This document shows positions 4,471 through 12,466 of a stretch of 12,497 nucleotides of DNA, in pieces. Source of the stretch: Thermoplasmata archaeon (GTDB lineage: Archaea > Thermoplasmatota > Thermoplasmata > Thermoplasmatales > Thermoplasmataceae); contig JAKAAK010000068.1 in the NCBI GenBank assembly GCA_021797025.1, positions 1-12,497 of the forward strand, given 5' to 3'. The notes beneath the pieces are model-generated. The model was not told the DNA's origin and made no database searches. It was given only the letters and a program-made list of their open reading frames with translations. Both the position numbers and the translations under genes were made by a program. The first letter of the stretch is position 1, and every line of letters begins with the position of its first letter.

Positions 4471-7187
4471 AATCAGATAATATTAATGTAAGTTCTATAA
4501 TCAGTTATCAACATGATTTATTTACAGAAGCAATGGGTTGGGCTACCGAAACAATATTTTCTCCATTATGGATGGACCCTACTTTCATGAAATGTGCAAA
4601 AGGGGGAAATGAGAAAGATGCTTATGCTAATAAAAGCGATATGTTCTATTTAGTTCATATATTCTCCGGTACAGCAATGGCTCTCAAAGTTCTTGACTAT
4701 AAATACTTAAATAAAAACCCTGAAGATGATATAGAAAATATTACCAAGAAGTTAAAACGATCAATTTTTGGATATCTCTTCCATGATTTTAATAAGTTAA
4801 CTAATTACGAGGAGAACAAATATATGCAAGACAAATCAGAGCTTGACACACAATTGGAAAAGTTTTCTTCCATAATGGAAGAATTGGAATTATCAAAAGA
4901 TGATATTTATTTCATAGCTTTCTCAACTGAGAAAGGAACACAGTATATTTCTAATTCTATTGACGTGAGTTTGGAACATAATCTTCAATTTGAGAGCAGC
5001 TTTTCTCGATTGGCGGATACCCTATCAAGCATATTCTCAGATAGTACTGATAATGTCAAAGATATATATTTTAATAATACTCCCTGTATACCCAAATCTA
5101 GAATTCAAAAAATCAACATCACAAATACAACCTTTATAACCACTTCGTCGTTTTTGAAGAAAATAATAATACAAAATATAGAAAAAAATCACGGTTTTTA
5201 TTTATGGAGCAGTCTGAATTCGATATACTACGTGAGAGATACTGCAATTTCGTTTGATGTTAAAATTCTTGCTAATGAACTGATAAGGGAAATTGGCATT
5301 AAGGCTCACCTGGAAAACGGAATAACATTATCAGATAGGAAAATAGATATATCCAGCTCCAGCATAGGTTCAATTACCAGAGAAATACTTTTAAAATTCG
5401 TAGCAGACGGTACGAGATTTAAACAGGTACTGCACCTCGAAAATATTCCATTGCAGGATGAAATGCGGCATTGCGCTGAAATATACTCTGACCACATAGA
5501 TAATCTTGAATCCTTTTCAATAAATTTCCACAAGGATATGCAGGAAAACAAGAAGCACACACCAAGAAGTGTGAGGGAATACCTTGAAGCTGAGACATAC
5601 TATGACAGTAATTCGATAGATATGGAAGAAGACAATAAAATACAGGAACGCCTTCATGCATTTTATATCAGGTATGTCCAGCTCAAAACAACACTTAAAA
5701 CTGAACAGGCATGCATGATAAGAAAAAAACTGGATGATATTCTGGAGAACAATATTTCTATATTGGAAAACTTTCTCCCGAAAAATAATAAATCTAAATC
5801 TGCATTTTTGATTCCACTGCTACTAGCCGATACAGAAAATAACAAAATAAACTGGGACATTATTGAAAATGATATTTTAACAGATATAAATGCAGGTTCA
5901 AAAAGTGAAAACAACGTAGAAATAGTATCTGAAATAATTAATATAATCCTAAATATAAACAATATTGACCTACCTGTAGTACCAGATAAAATATCTATGT
6001 CTATGATTACTGGCTATCCTGCAAAGACTGCCGCGCATATTGAAAATTTATTTGGATTAGGAACAAACTCGTTTAATAATAGACTGCCAACATCCGGGAT
6101 ATCAAATGGAAAAATCGACCCATACACAATATATGAATTTTCCCTCAGGCATATACTTGCACCTAGAGTTGGTGCGAAATATTCATCTGCTATATTATTT
6201 CTCTCATTTCCAGGCGCTATCCCATTCATGAACATGGATAAGTTTTTGAAGTTATCTTCAAATGTGGAATCAGATTTAAAAGTAAATAACATTGTTCTTA
6301 CGCTTGATGATGCGAATGCCAAACTGGATAATTTTCTTTTTGATTCTACCTACTATATATATCTCAATGACCCTAAAAAAGATAGTGATATTTTAAGATA
6401 TCTAGTAAACGTTATTGTGATAGCATTGAGGTCCAAGTTGCATGCATTATTATCTTTTTCTAACAACATATTTTATAACTCCTGGAATGAGACCATACTT
6501 GTAGAACTGGAAAGTTCACTATTGAACGGCATGGGGTGGAATAAAATTAGATGTAATAATATTTCTCTGATTAACGAGGAAATACATTTCTTTTTGAATG
6601 CTGCTAGAAGGAATAATAAATTTGATTATGACAATGCCTCTGTGATAATAAAAGATTATTTGAGGGACAATTTCTCGCTTTCTTATTATGTTCATGGCCA
6701 ATTTTTTAACGGATATCATAATATATTATCTGGAAAAGATAGGATAGACTTGATGAGAAAATTGGTTTATGGAAACAAAGGTGACAAAATGGAAAAAATA
6801 GAAAAATTAGGTGAAACAGCAGCTGAATTGCGTAGATTACCTCGTAAAAGCAGTGGTAGCGAAAGAGGATGGATGGTAAGAGATAGCCTGGAAGTTATGG
6901 AAAAAATGAAAGCAGAAACAAAAATTAATGAGCTCTCAGACTTAAAAGATTTTGTTTCCGGTTATATGTCTAAAAATCTAGAAAGATTACTGAAGCGGGA
7001 TAGACCTGATCTTGATCTAAAACCCCGCAGTGAAAATATATTACAGTTTACGGATCTGCTATTTTCTCTTATAAATGATGAATTTAAGGGGAAAATCCCT
7101 TCTGGTATTACCAGAAGCTATCTTGTAGATGCTTTTGAGATCGAGTATGAACTGGCCTCAGATATGAAACGGAATAATAGTGATTAA
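4467..7187 (+). CDS. cas10d: Cas10d (Csc3), type I-D large subunit with HD nuclease domain
   Basis: This is the signature large subunit of type I-D interference complexes. It recognises target DNA and, through its HD domain, cleaves it. The product is 906 residues. The N-terminal HD domain is visible as H64 (YLVHIF), H106-D107 (YLFHDFNKL), probable H171 (LEHNL) and D184 (RLADTL), so the metal site looks intact. The middle is the expected diverged palm region with no GGDD motif, as in other Cas10d proteins, so it should not make cyclic oligoadenylate. I see no paired C-x-x-C zinc finger; the few cysteines are isolated. The C-terminal ~130 residues are helical and charged, as expected of the small-subunit-like domain, and an internal start is annotated separately. 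The ATG overlaps the cas6 stop (ATGA), implying coupled translation. The csc2 gene starts directly after its stop. Confidence 0.9.
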   Translation: MKSDNINVSSIISYQHDLFTEAMGWATETIFSPLWMDPTFMKCAKGGNEKDAYANKSDMFYLVHIFSGTAMALKVLDYKYLNKNPEDDIENITKKLKRSIFGYLFHDFNKLTNYEENKYMQDKSELDTQLEKFSSIMEELELSKDDIYFIAFSTEKGTQYISNSIDVSLEHNLQFESSFSRLADTLSSIFSDSTDNVKDIYFNNTPCIPKSRIQKINITNTTFITTSSFLKKIIIQNIEKNHGFYLWSSLNSIYYVRDTAISFDVKILANELIREIGIKAHLENGITLSDRKIDISSSSIGSITREILLKFVADGTRFKQVLHLENIPLQDEMRHCAEIYSDHIDNLESFSINFHKDMQENKKHTPRSVREYLEAETYYDSNSIDMEEDNKIQERLHAFYIRYVQLKTTLKTEQACMIRKKLDDILENNISILENFLPKNNKSKSAFLIPLLLADTENNKINWDIIENDILTDINAGSKSENNVEIVSEIINIILNINNIDLPVVPDKISMSMITGYPAKTAAHIENLFGLGTNSFNNRLPTSGISNGKIDPYTIYEFSLRHILAPRVGAKYSSAILFLSFPGAIPFMNMDKFLKLSSNVESDLKVNNIVLTLDDANAKLDNFLFDSTYYIYLNDPKKDSDILRYLVNVIVIALRSKLHALLSFSNNIFYNSWNETILVELESSLLNGMGWNKIRCNNISLINEEIHFFLNAARRNNKFDYDNASVIIKDYLRDNFSLSYYVHGQFFNGYHNILSGKDRIDLMRKLVYGNKGDKMEKIEKLGETAAELRRLPRKSSGSERGWMVRDSLEVMEKMKAETKINELSDLKDFVSGYMSKNLERLLKRDRPDLDLKPRSENILQFTDLLFSLINDEFKGKIPSGITRSYLVDAFEIEYELASDMKRNNSD
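6780..6784 (+). promoter_or_regulatory. Internal Shine-Dalgarno within cas10d
   Basis: GGTGA (AGGTGA counting the preceding A) lies four bases before the in-frame ATG at 6789. It matches the anti-Shine-Dalgarno core also seen before cas1 (GGTGA) and csc1 (GGAAGTGA), so internal initiation is plausible. Confidence 0.45.
6789..7187 (+). CDS. cas11d: Candidate Cas11d small subunit made from an internal start in cas10d
   Basis: Type I-D complexes need several copies of a small subunit. In studied I-D systems it is translated from an internal start near the 3' end of cas10d rather than from its own gene. Here the in-frame ATG at 6789 would give a 132-residue protein, within the usual range for Cas11. 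It is predicted mainly helical and charged: MEKIEKLGETAAELRRL, then a basic linker, VRDSLEVMEKMKAET, LSDLKDFVSGYMSKNLERLL and ILQFTDLLFSLINDEF. A good ribosome binding site stands four bases upstream. An in-frame ATG at 6753 is an alternative but has a weaker upstream site. No stand-alone small-subunit gene exists in the operon, which strengthens the call. This product overlaps and shares the frame of cas10d. Confidence 0.55.
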   Translation: MEKIEKLGETAAELRRLPRKSSGSERGWMVRDSLEVMEKMKAETKINELSDLKDFVSGYMSKNLERLLKRDRPDLDLKPRSENILQFTDLLFSLINDEFKGKIPSGITRSYLVDAFEIEYELASDMKRNNSD

Positions 7188-7188
7188 A

Positions 7189-8136
7189 ATGGATGGAAAA
7201 ATAAACGAATTAATTAAAAAGGGATTGCTTGTTAAAACAGAAAATCTGGACCTTAAAAAGAACCATGGACTGTATATTAAAATAGGTATAGTATCTGAAA
7301 CTACCGGATTCTTAATATCCAGAAACAATGAGGCAACAGAGCTTACCAGCGAAAATATATGTGGTGATGAAAGATGTCTGGTACCTGCTCAGAAATGGAG
7401 AGCAGCGGAAAGGAGCTATTTGCTTTCTGAATTAAGGAAGATTAATGGAATAATCCCGCCAGAGTACTCACGAAATATGAATAAGTCAAAGGCGCCATTA
7501 AAAAATCCTACCAGTTTGTTATTTGGAGATTCATCAATAGGTTCAGGGGACAATATGGGTTCAATAGCATCCAGAAGTTTCTACGATTGGGCTTATAGTT
7601 TCGAGCCAAGTGGAGAAATCTCTACCAGGCTTACCCACAATACATTATCAGAAGATGGAACCATACTACATAATCTAAATGGAAAAACTGAATCTAACGC
7701 AATATATAGTATACCGTATATAAAACCGGGAGTAAAATTTATTAGATTTATTTCCCTGGAAAATTGTTCGTTGGAACTATTGCAATTACAACTAATCGCA
7801 ATACTTGGAACTACACGATACGGTGCTCGAACCGCAATTCTTGGGGATAATGTCGCAAATCACATTATTTCAATAGGATTTTCGAAGGGAGAAAAGCCAA
7901 TTTCGTCATATTCAGTTTTATCAAAGGATTGGGAAACTTCTGAATATAATCCGGAAGATGATGTGTTGCAATCTATGAAAGAATCCTACAGAGCGGATGA
8001 TATATTAGCGGGAGATGAACTTACTTCCTTTTTGAAGGATACGTGGAACATAAAATCCAGCAGCGAATCACTTATCGCCCTTTGTGAGACACTTAATGTC
8101 AAAATGGAGAATGATTGGTTGGAATTCTGGAAGTGA
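7189..8136 (+). CDS. csc2: Cas7 (Csc2), type I-D crRNA backbone subunit
   Basis: Csc2 is the Cas7-type RRM protein that polymerises along the crRNA spacer in the I-D complex. The 315-residue product carries features typical of Csc2: NPTSLLFGDS at 106-115, followed by a glycine/serine-rich loop (SIGSGDNMGS), and GTTRYGART at 207-215. Its length fits the family. C58 and C63 (CGDERC) are a lone cysteine pair in an insertion after the first strand; a metal role is only possible. I begin at ATG 7189, one base after the cas10d stop. A GTG at 7180 in the same frame would add three residues and overlap cas10d by eight bases. Neither has a strong Shine-Dalgarno, so translation is probably coupled to cas10d/Cas11d termination. 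It is followed after four bases by csc1. Confidence 0.9.
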   Translation: MDGKINELIKKGLLVKTENLDLKKNHGLYIKIGIVSETTGFLISRNNEATELTSENICGDERCLVPAQKWRAAERSYLLSELRKINGIIPPEYSRNMNKSKAPLKNPTSLLFGDSSIGSGDNMGSIASRSFYDWAYSFEPSGEISTRLTHNTLSEDGTILHNLNGKTESNAIYSIPYIKPGVKFIRFISLENCSLELLQLQLIAILGTTRYGARTAILGDNVANHIISIGFSKGEKPISSYSVLSKDWETSEYNPEDDVLQSMKESYRADDILAGDELTSFLKDTWNIKSSSESLIALCETLNVKMENDWLEFWK

Positions 8137-8140
8137 TTAA

Positions 8141-8800
8141 ATGAAAATATTGCCCCTTAAAATGACTGCATTATCGCCAATACAATATTTCTATTCTGCC
8201 GCAGCCGGTGGTATGCGTAGTTCCAACTTTATTGGGGATATTGCATTAAAATATGCCTTTTTAAGGCAAATGGGACTGTTTAAACTTCCTGAACCAGGAA
8301 AGAGCAAACCTACATATGAAGAGCTACTGGATTTCCCGTTCTGGTTAACCGTGGGAATACCTGCGAAACTTGCATTTGGGACCGGGGATAATACCATATA
8401 TATGAAAAATATGATAAGGAATACCATGCAGGGGGCAGATTACAACGGTTCCAATGTACACCCGAACTTTAAGACAGGCCAATTGATGTACAAAAATTTC
8501 TTTTTTGTCCAGCCATTAAAGCCCGGAAATATATTTTATTCTTATCTGGTATTTGATGAAACATATTTTGAATCTTCTAAATTGCCTGAACTTATTAGAG
8601 TTGGGAACAACAAAACTGGTATACTGAAAGTAGATAAATGCGATAAAAACTTCAGGGGTGTTTTAAACGCATATACAATACAGAATATTCTTGGCAAGAC
8701 ATTAAAAATAAATAGAAATGAATATGTATCGCATCTAATTTTACAGTATTTTCTTATGGGTTATTATTCAATGGAGGAAATTTTAGATGTCTACCAATGA
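8141..8800 (+). CDS. csc1: Cas5 (Csc1), type I-D crRNA 5'-handle subunit
   Basis: Csc1 is the Cas5 counterpart of type I-D. It caps the crRNA 5' handle and links it to Cas10d and the Cas7 filament. The 219-residue product begins with a first RRM strand (MKILPLKMTALSPIQYF). It then shows the family signature SSNFIGDIALKYAF (27-40) and the later LIRVGNNKTGILKV (151-164), matching the R-V-G-x-x-x-x-G segment of Csc1 proteins. Its length is normal. The ATG at 8141 is preceded by GGAAGTGA (8129-8136), which includes the csc2 stop codon and is spaced four bases away. Its 3' end overlaps cas3' by 14 bases and supplies the latter's ribosome binding site. Confidence 0.87.
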   Translation: MKILPLKMTALSPIQYFYSAAAGGMRSSNFIGDIALKYAFLRQMGLFKLPEPGKSKPTYEELLDFPFWLTVGIPAKLAFGTGDNTIYMKNMIRNTMQGADYNGSNVHPNFKTGQLMYKNFFFVQPLKPGNIFYSYLVFDETYFESSKLPELIRVGNNKTGILKVDKCDKNFRGVLNAYTIQNILGKTLKINRNEYVSHLILQYFLMGYYSMEEILDVYQ

Positions 8801-10628
8801 TATAATTTTCTCTATTAACGAATCATATTTATCATCTAATGGTGCCTTACATCCATTTCAGGAAAAAATGAAAAAATTCGCTGATTATTCAAATAAAAAG
8901 AGGGTAGCGTTATTATCAGCCCCCACGGGTTCCGGAAAAACATTTGGGTTTAAGAACATGGTAGTTGATGGGTTTATTATGATCCTGCTGCCTAATAATC
9001 TTCTATCTGAAGAAGTTTATCAAGATTTTAATGACCCGGCTACAGGGGTTTCATTGTTAAATGCAAAATCAGTAAACCAGCTACTAGATAAACATAAAAA
9101 GGAAGGTTTTCAGGATATAAGCAAAGACAAGGTTATTGAAGAACTCCTATCTGGAAGCAAAATATGTATTTCTAATCCAGAATTTTTTTATTACCTAATA
9201 TTAAATAAGTACAAATATTACAAACTCAACGATTCGTTGACCGATTTACTAAAAGATGGTTTGCGATTAATTATTGTAGATGAGGTTCACGTTTATTCAA
9301 GGGATCAGATCAATATAATTCTAGCAATTTTAAAGCTTATTAATAATAATATAAAAATTATGTTCTCAAGTGCCACCATTCCAGACTATTTTAAGAGTTT
9401 GGTAGGATTGCTGTTTGATGAAAAAAATGTGCTGGAAATAAGCGCGGAGCGTGAATATAAGAAATCTCCTGACAATAGTATTTTACAGGGTCAATTGAAT
9501 GTAACTATTCCAGCAATTTATAATATCACAGATTTTATTAAAGACAGGATCGAGTTGCTAAAAAATGGGTACTGGTTCATAATAGCTGATTCCATTAGAA
9601 ACATCCAGAGTATATACAATGTTTTGGCCGCTTCTTCAATAAATAAAGACGAAATAGGTATGATAAGTGCTTATCACGATTCGGGGTATCTTTTATACAA
9701 AGAAATATTCAAAAACAGGAAATTGAGGATAATTATAGGTTCAAATATAATAGAACAGGGAGTTAATCCGCCACTGTATTTTAATAATTATGTGATAGAA
9801 CCTGGCATTGATATCAAAAATTTTATTCAAAGAGTGGGCAGGATAGGAAGAAATTCCTCTGATAGCAGCAATCTGTATATTATTTTTAGAAATCCTATAG
9901 GTAACGTTAACGATATAGGCAAAATAAATACTATTGATGACTTTTTTAATTTTGCAGCTAAGAAGCTTCCACCAAAACATTTAAAGTATTCTGCAAACTA
10001 CATAGGGGTATACGCTTCACTTATTTCGCAATATTTTTCTTATAAGCTTCAAATAGTCATAAACGACAATATAAATAAAGATAGGGACGGTGTTGGATTC
10101 TTTTCCCAATACTATAGAACAAGAAATACCCTTGAGTTTATTGAGAAAATGCAAAGTGATACTAAATTATGTTATAATGCTGTAAGGGAAGTCCCTGAAA
10201 TAAAGAAAATTATTTCATGGTGGGATCAGTACTATAAATCTATTACAAGTTTTATTCCTGACAGTAGAAAGATCGTAGGATTTGATATCGAGGAAAAAGT
10301 TAAATTTCAATATGACTATATATGGGCCAGGAAGAATAAAATTATCATAAATGAAAATAATGGTGTTATACTGGTTAAGGGATTTAATGATAAACCTGAT
10401 TATGATTTTAATGTATATGTGAAAGGACTGCCGTTTTATTTCCAATCTGCCCCATTTAAAGACGTTTCGCCATATAAAGCCAGAACATATATTATAGATA
10501 AAATGCGTCAGTGTATCGGAGATACCACTTCTGATATAGCGGACTATCAATCGTTCCTAGAATCATTGAAAGATATTATTATGGCTACAGCAGATTATGA
10601 GAGATTGTCAATGGAGGTGGAAGATTGA
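8787..10628 (+). CDS. cas3: Cas3' helicase (type I-D, no HD domain)
   Basis: This is the superfamily 2 helicase that unwinds and translocates on target DNA after the I-D complex forms an R-loop. Its 613 residues contain a Q-motif-like LHPFQ (21-25), Walker A APTGSGKT (45-52), the DEVH box (165-168), motif III SSAT (194-197), and motif VI QRVGRIGR (348-355) preceded by GSNIIEQGVN (318-327). There is no HD nuclease domain at either end. That is the type I-D pattern, where the HD sits in Cas10d. The C-terminal ~200 residues lack a recognised motif and should be the Cas3 accessory region. The start ATG is supported by GGAGGA nine bases upstream within csc1. The gene ends in TTGA, overlapping the cas4 start. 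Its place between cas5 and cas4 differs from cyanobacterial I-D operons, where cas3' comes first. Confidence 0.92.
   Translation: MSTNDIIFSINESYLSSNGALHPFQEKMKKFADYSNKKRVALLSAPTGSGKTFGFKNMVVDGFIMILLPNNLLSEEVYQDFNDPATGVSLLNAKSVNQLLDKHKKEGFQDISKDKVIEELLSGSKICISNPEFFYYLILNKYKYYKLNDSLTDLLKDGLRLIIVDEVHVYSRDQINIILAILKLINNNIKIMFSSATIPDYFKSLVGLLFDEKNVLEISAEREYKKSPDNSILQGQLNVTIPAIYNITDFIKDRIELLKNGYWFIIADSIRNIQSIYNVLAASSINKDEIGMISAYHDSGYLLYKEIFKNRKLRIIIGSNIIEQGVNPPLYFNNYVIEPGIDIKNFIQRVGRIGRNSSDSSNLYIIFRNPIGNVNDIGKINTIDDFFNFAAKKLPPKHLKYSANYIGVYASLISQYFSYKLQIVINDNINKDRDGVGFFSQYYRTRNTLEFIEKMQSDTKLCYNAVREVPEIKKIISWWDQYYKSITSFIPDSRKIVGFDIEEKVKFQYDYIWARKNKIIINENNGVILVKGFNDKPDYDFNVYVKGLPFYFQSAPFKDVSPYKARTYIIDKMRQCIGDTTSDIADYQSFLESLKDIIMATADYERLSMEVED
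10613..10618 (+). promoter_or_regulatory. Shine-Dalgarno fixing the cas4 TTG start
   Basis: GGAGGT lies six bases before the TTG at 10625, the same sequence and spacing as for cas10d. The only nearby ATG (10629) is out of frame and soon hits a stop, so TTG is the likely initiator. Confidence 0.75.
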
Positions 10629-11137
10629 ATGTTGATATATTAAATATAAAAGGGACAGATATTAATTATTATTTTATTTGCAGGAGAAGAGCATGGATGT
10701 CATTAAAAAATTTTTATATTATAGATAAAAACCAATTTGTAACACACGGTGACTACTTAAGCAAGAAAAAACGTAGGTATGGATTCGCAAGTATAAAACT
10801 TGGTAGAAATGTCATAGATAATCTAGAAATTACTTCCACTGATACTTATATCGTTCATGAATTTAAAAGAGGAAAGAAAGTTTTGCCCGGTGACATATTT
10901 CAGGTTTTGCATTATATGAACATTTTGAGAACCAAGGGATATACTGTAGAAAACGGAGAAATCCACACACTTGGCTCAAAGTATGTTAAGATAATAAACT
11001 TAGATGAGGATGCAATAACCGAATTGGATACAGTGTACACAGAATTAGAAAAACTACGGAATGAAATAATGCCTGAGCCTATTAGAAATTATTATTGCAA
11101 TCACGGATGCAGCTATAGTTCTTTTTGCTGGGGGTGA
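10625..11137 (+). CDS. cas4: Cas4 Fe-S PD-(D/E)XK exonuclease of CRISPR adaptation
   Basis: Cas4 trims prespacer ends and helps select PAM and orientation with Cas1-Cas2. The 170-residue product has the full family layout. C19 (YYFICRRRAW) is the first cluster ligand, H41 lies in VTHGDYL, the metal aspartate is probably D65 (NVIDNLEI), E79-F-K81 is the E-x-K motif, and Q93-V-L-H-Y97 is the Q-x-x-x-Y motif. C158, C162 and C168 give the other three 4Fe-4S ligands. The spacing of the last three is C-x3-C-x5-C, one residue longer than the common C-x2-C-x5-C. It starts at TTG, overlapping the cas3' stop by four bases (TTGA), with a strong GGAGGT upstream. The cas1 gene begins five bases after its stop. 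Confidence 0.92.
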   Translation: MNVDILNIKGTDINYYFICRRRAWMSLKNFYIIDKNQFVTHGDYLSKKKRRYGFASIKLGRNVIDNLEITSTDTYIVHEFKRGKKVLPGDIFQVLHYMNILRTKGYTVENGEIHTLGSKYVKIINLDEDAITELDTVYTELEKLRNEIMPEPIRNYYCNHGCSYSSFCWG

Positions 11138-11142
11138 GATAA

Positions 11143-12102
11143 GTGGGTGAAGTATATTATTTAATAAATTCCGGGTCATTATTTAAATTGGGTGATTCTG
11201 TAAGATTTTCAAATAAAAATCAAAATATCGATATTCCAATAGAATCCATTGATGAAATCCTGATTTTTGGTAATGTCAGCTTTACTACCCCCGTGCTTAA
11301 ATTATTATCAGACAAAAAGATCCCGGTATTTTTATATTCTCAACATGGTTGGTATATATCAAGCATATATCCGGAAAACTTTCTTTTAAGTGGATTTGTT
11401 TTGACACACCAGGCTGCGTTTTATAATAATCCTGAACTTAGAATAGAATTGGCAAAAAAATTCGTTTTAGGAGCTGGAAAAAATATGAAACGGTTACTCC
11501 AAAGACTCAAAATAGGCCAGTTAAAATTACCATTACAGGAAATAGAAAATTCCCGCACTATTCAAGAATTGATGGGTGTTGAGGGTAATATACACATAAA
11601 GTATTTGGAATTGCTCGATACAAAACTTCCGGATGATTTTAAAATAGATTCAAGAACAAGGCAACCTCCGAGGAATTATATTAATTCTATGATGAGTTAT
11701 TTATACTCTGTTCTTTATGGAATTGTTGGGGCACAGATATACAGTACCCATTTATCCCCTGAGATAAGCTTCCTTCATGAACCGGGAGAACGTAGAAGCA
11801 GCCTTTCACTGGATGTTGCGGAAATATTTAGGCCAGTACTCTGTGATCGGGTTATTTTAAAATTAATAAATCTCAAAATAATGAAAAAAACAGATTTTAT
11901 CGATGACAACGGGATATTTTTGAATGAATATGGTAAAAAGAAGGTCCTGGAAGAATTTGAAAATAAATTAAGGGAAACAGTGTATTCAGCGAGTTTGAGA
12001 AGAAAAGTTTCTTATAGGTTTTTAATTCGTATTGAACTATACAAACTTGAAAAGCATATTATGGAAAATAAATCCTATAAGCCGTACATTATGAGGGATT
12101 AA
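11143..12102 (+). CDS. cas1: Cas1 CRISPR integrase
   Basis: Cas1 is the integrase that inserts new spacers at the leader-repeat junction as a complex with Cas2. The 319-residue product has a beta-rich N-terminal domain (MGEVYYLINSGSLFKLGDSV onward) and a helical C-terminal domain. The catalytic triad is present: E147 (LMGVEGN), H212 (SFLHEPGERR) and D224/E227 (SLDVAEIFRP, next to VLCDR). Its length is typical. The start is GTG at 11143, preceded by GGTGA (11133-11137) five bases upstream, which also contains the cas4 stop. The cas2 ATG follows its TAA with no gap. All residues needed for activity are seen, so the adaptation module looks functional. Confidence 0.96.
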   Translation: MGEVYYLINSGSLFKLGDSVRFSNKNQNIDIPIESIDEILIFGNVSFTTPVLKLLSDKKIPVFLYSQHGWYISSIYPENFLLSGFVLTHQAAFYNNPELRIELAKKFVLGAGKNMKRLLQRLKIGQLKLPLQEIENSRTIQELMGVEGNIHIKYLELLDTKLPDDFKIDSRTRQPPRNYINSMMSYLYSVLYGIVGAQIYSTHLSPEISFLHEPGERRSSLSLDVAEIFRPVLCDRVILKLINLKIMKKTDFIDDNGIFLNEYGKKKVLEEFENKLRETVYSASLRRKVSYRFLIRIELYKLEKHIMENKSYKPYIMRD

Positions 12103-12363
12103 ATGTGGATAATATTAGCCTATGATATTAACGAAAAACGGGTAAATACAATTAGAAAAATCTGTGCTATGTATTTAATACGTGTTCAAAATTCTGTATT
12201 TCTGGGTGAAATCGGATGGGCTAACCTTAGAATATTACAGGCAAAATTAAAAGATAAAATCATAGAATCGGAGGATTCTGTTCAATTTTTTGTTTTGAGA
12301 GACCAAAAACTGGTACGAAGGATTAAGCTTGGTATTTCCTCCGAATTTTCCAATATTATATGA
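12103..12363 (+). CDS. cas2: Cas2, structural partner of Cas1
   Basis: Cas2 forms the dimer that bridges two Cas1 dimers and measures the prespacer. The 86-residue product starts WIILAYDINEKRV, with the conserved D8 at the end of the first ferredoxin strand. The NSVFLGEI segment (about 29-36) and a second strand set (SVQFFVLRDQKLV) follow. Its length is typical of Cas2. The ATG directly follows the cas1 stop codon. It is the last protein-coding gene of the operon; the leader and repeat follow. Confidence 0.95.
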   Translation: MWIILAYDINEKRVNTIRKICAMYLIRVQNSVFLGEIGWANLRILQAKLKDKIIESEDSVQFFVLRDQKLVRRIKLGISSEFSNII

Positions 12364-12466
12364 TTTGTGTCAATCCTTTATATACCATATGTCAAATATC
12401 CAGTTTCTCCATTTTTGGTAAAAAGAAATGCTTATAAACATTGTAAAATTAAGGATATTAGGAACG
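12364..12466 (+). promoter_or_regulatory. CRISPR leader with candidate pre-crRNA promoter
   Basis: This ~100-bp AT-rich stretch lies between cas2 and the repeat. CTTATAAA at 12431-12438 is a good archaeal TATA element; a start 26-28 nt downstream falls at about 12460-12466, just before the repeat. A second TATA-like TTTATATA is at 12378-12385. An oligo-T stretch at about 12411-12416 could end cas operon transcripts. TATTAGGA at 12456-12463 reappears inside the repeat (12483-12490), and TCAATCCT at 12370-12377 is the reverse complement of repeat positions 12487-12494. These may be integration anchors or chance. Confidence 0.6.

Noticed and set aside
5306..5962. Several minus-strand frames inside cas10d (also 6014-6322 and 6519-6719)
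   Set aside because: All are antisense to a well-supported coding sequence and lack family motifs.
8191..8427. Minus-strand 78-codon frame inside csc1
   Set aside because: Antisense shadow of csc1, which carries the FIGDIALKYA signature.
9741..9980. Minus-strand frames inside cas3' (also 10215-10550)
   Set aside because: Antisense shadows of the helicase region containing motif VI and the C-terminal domain.
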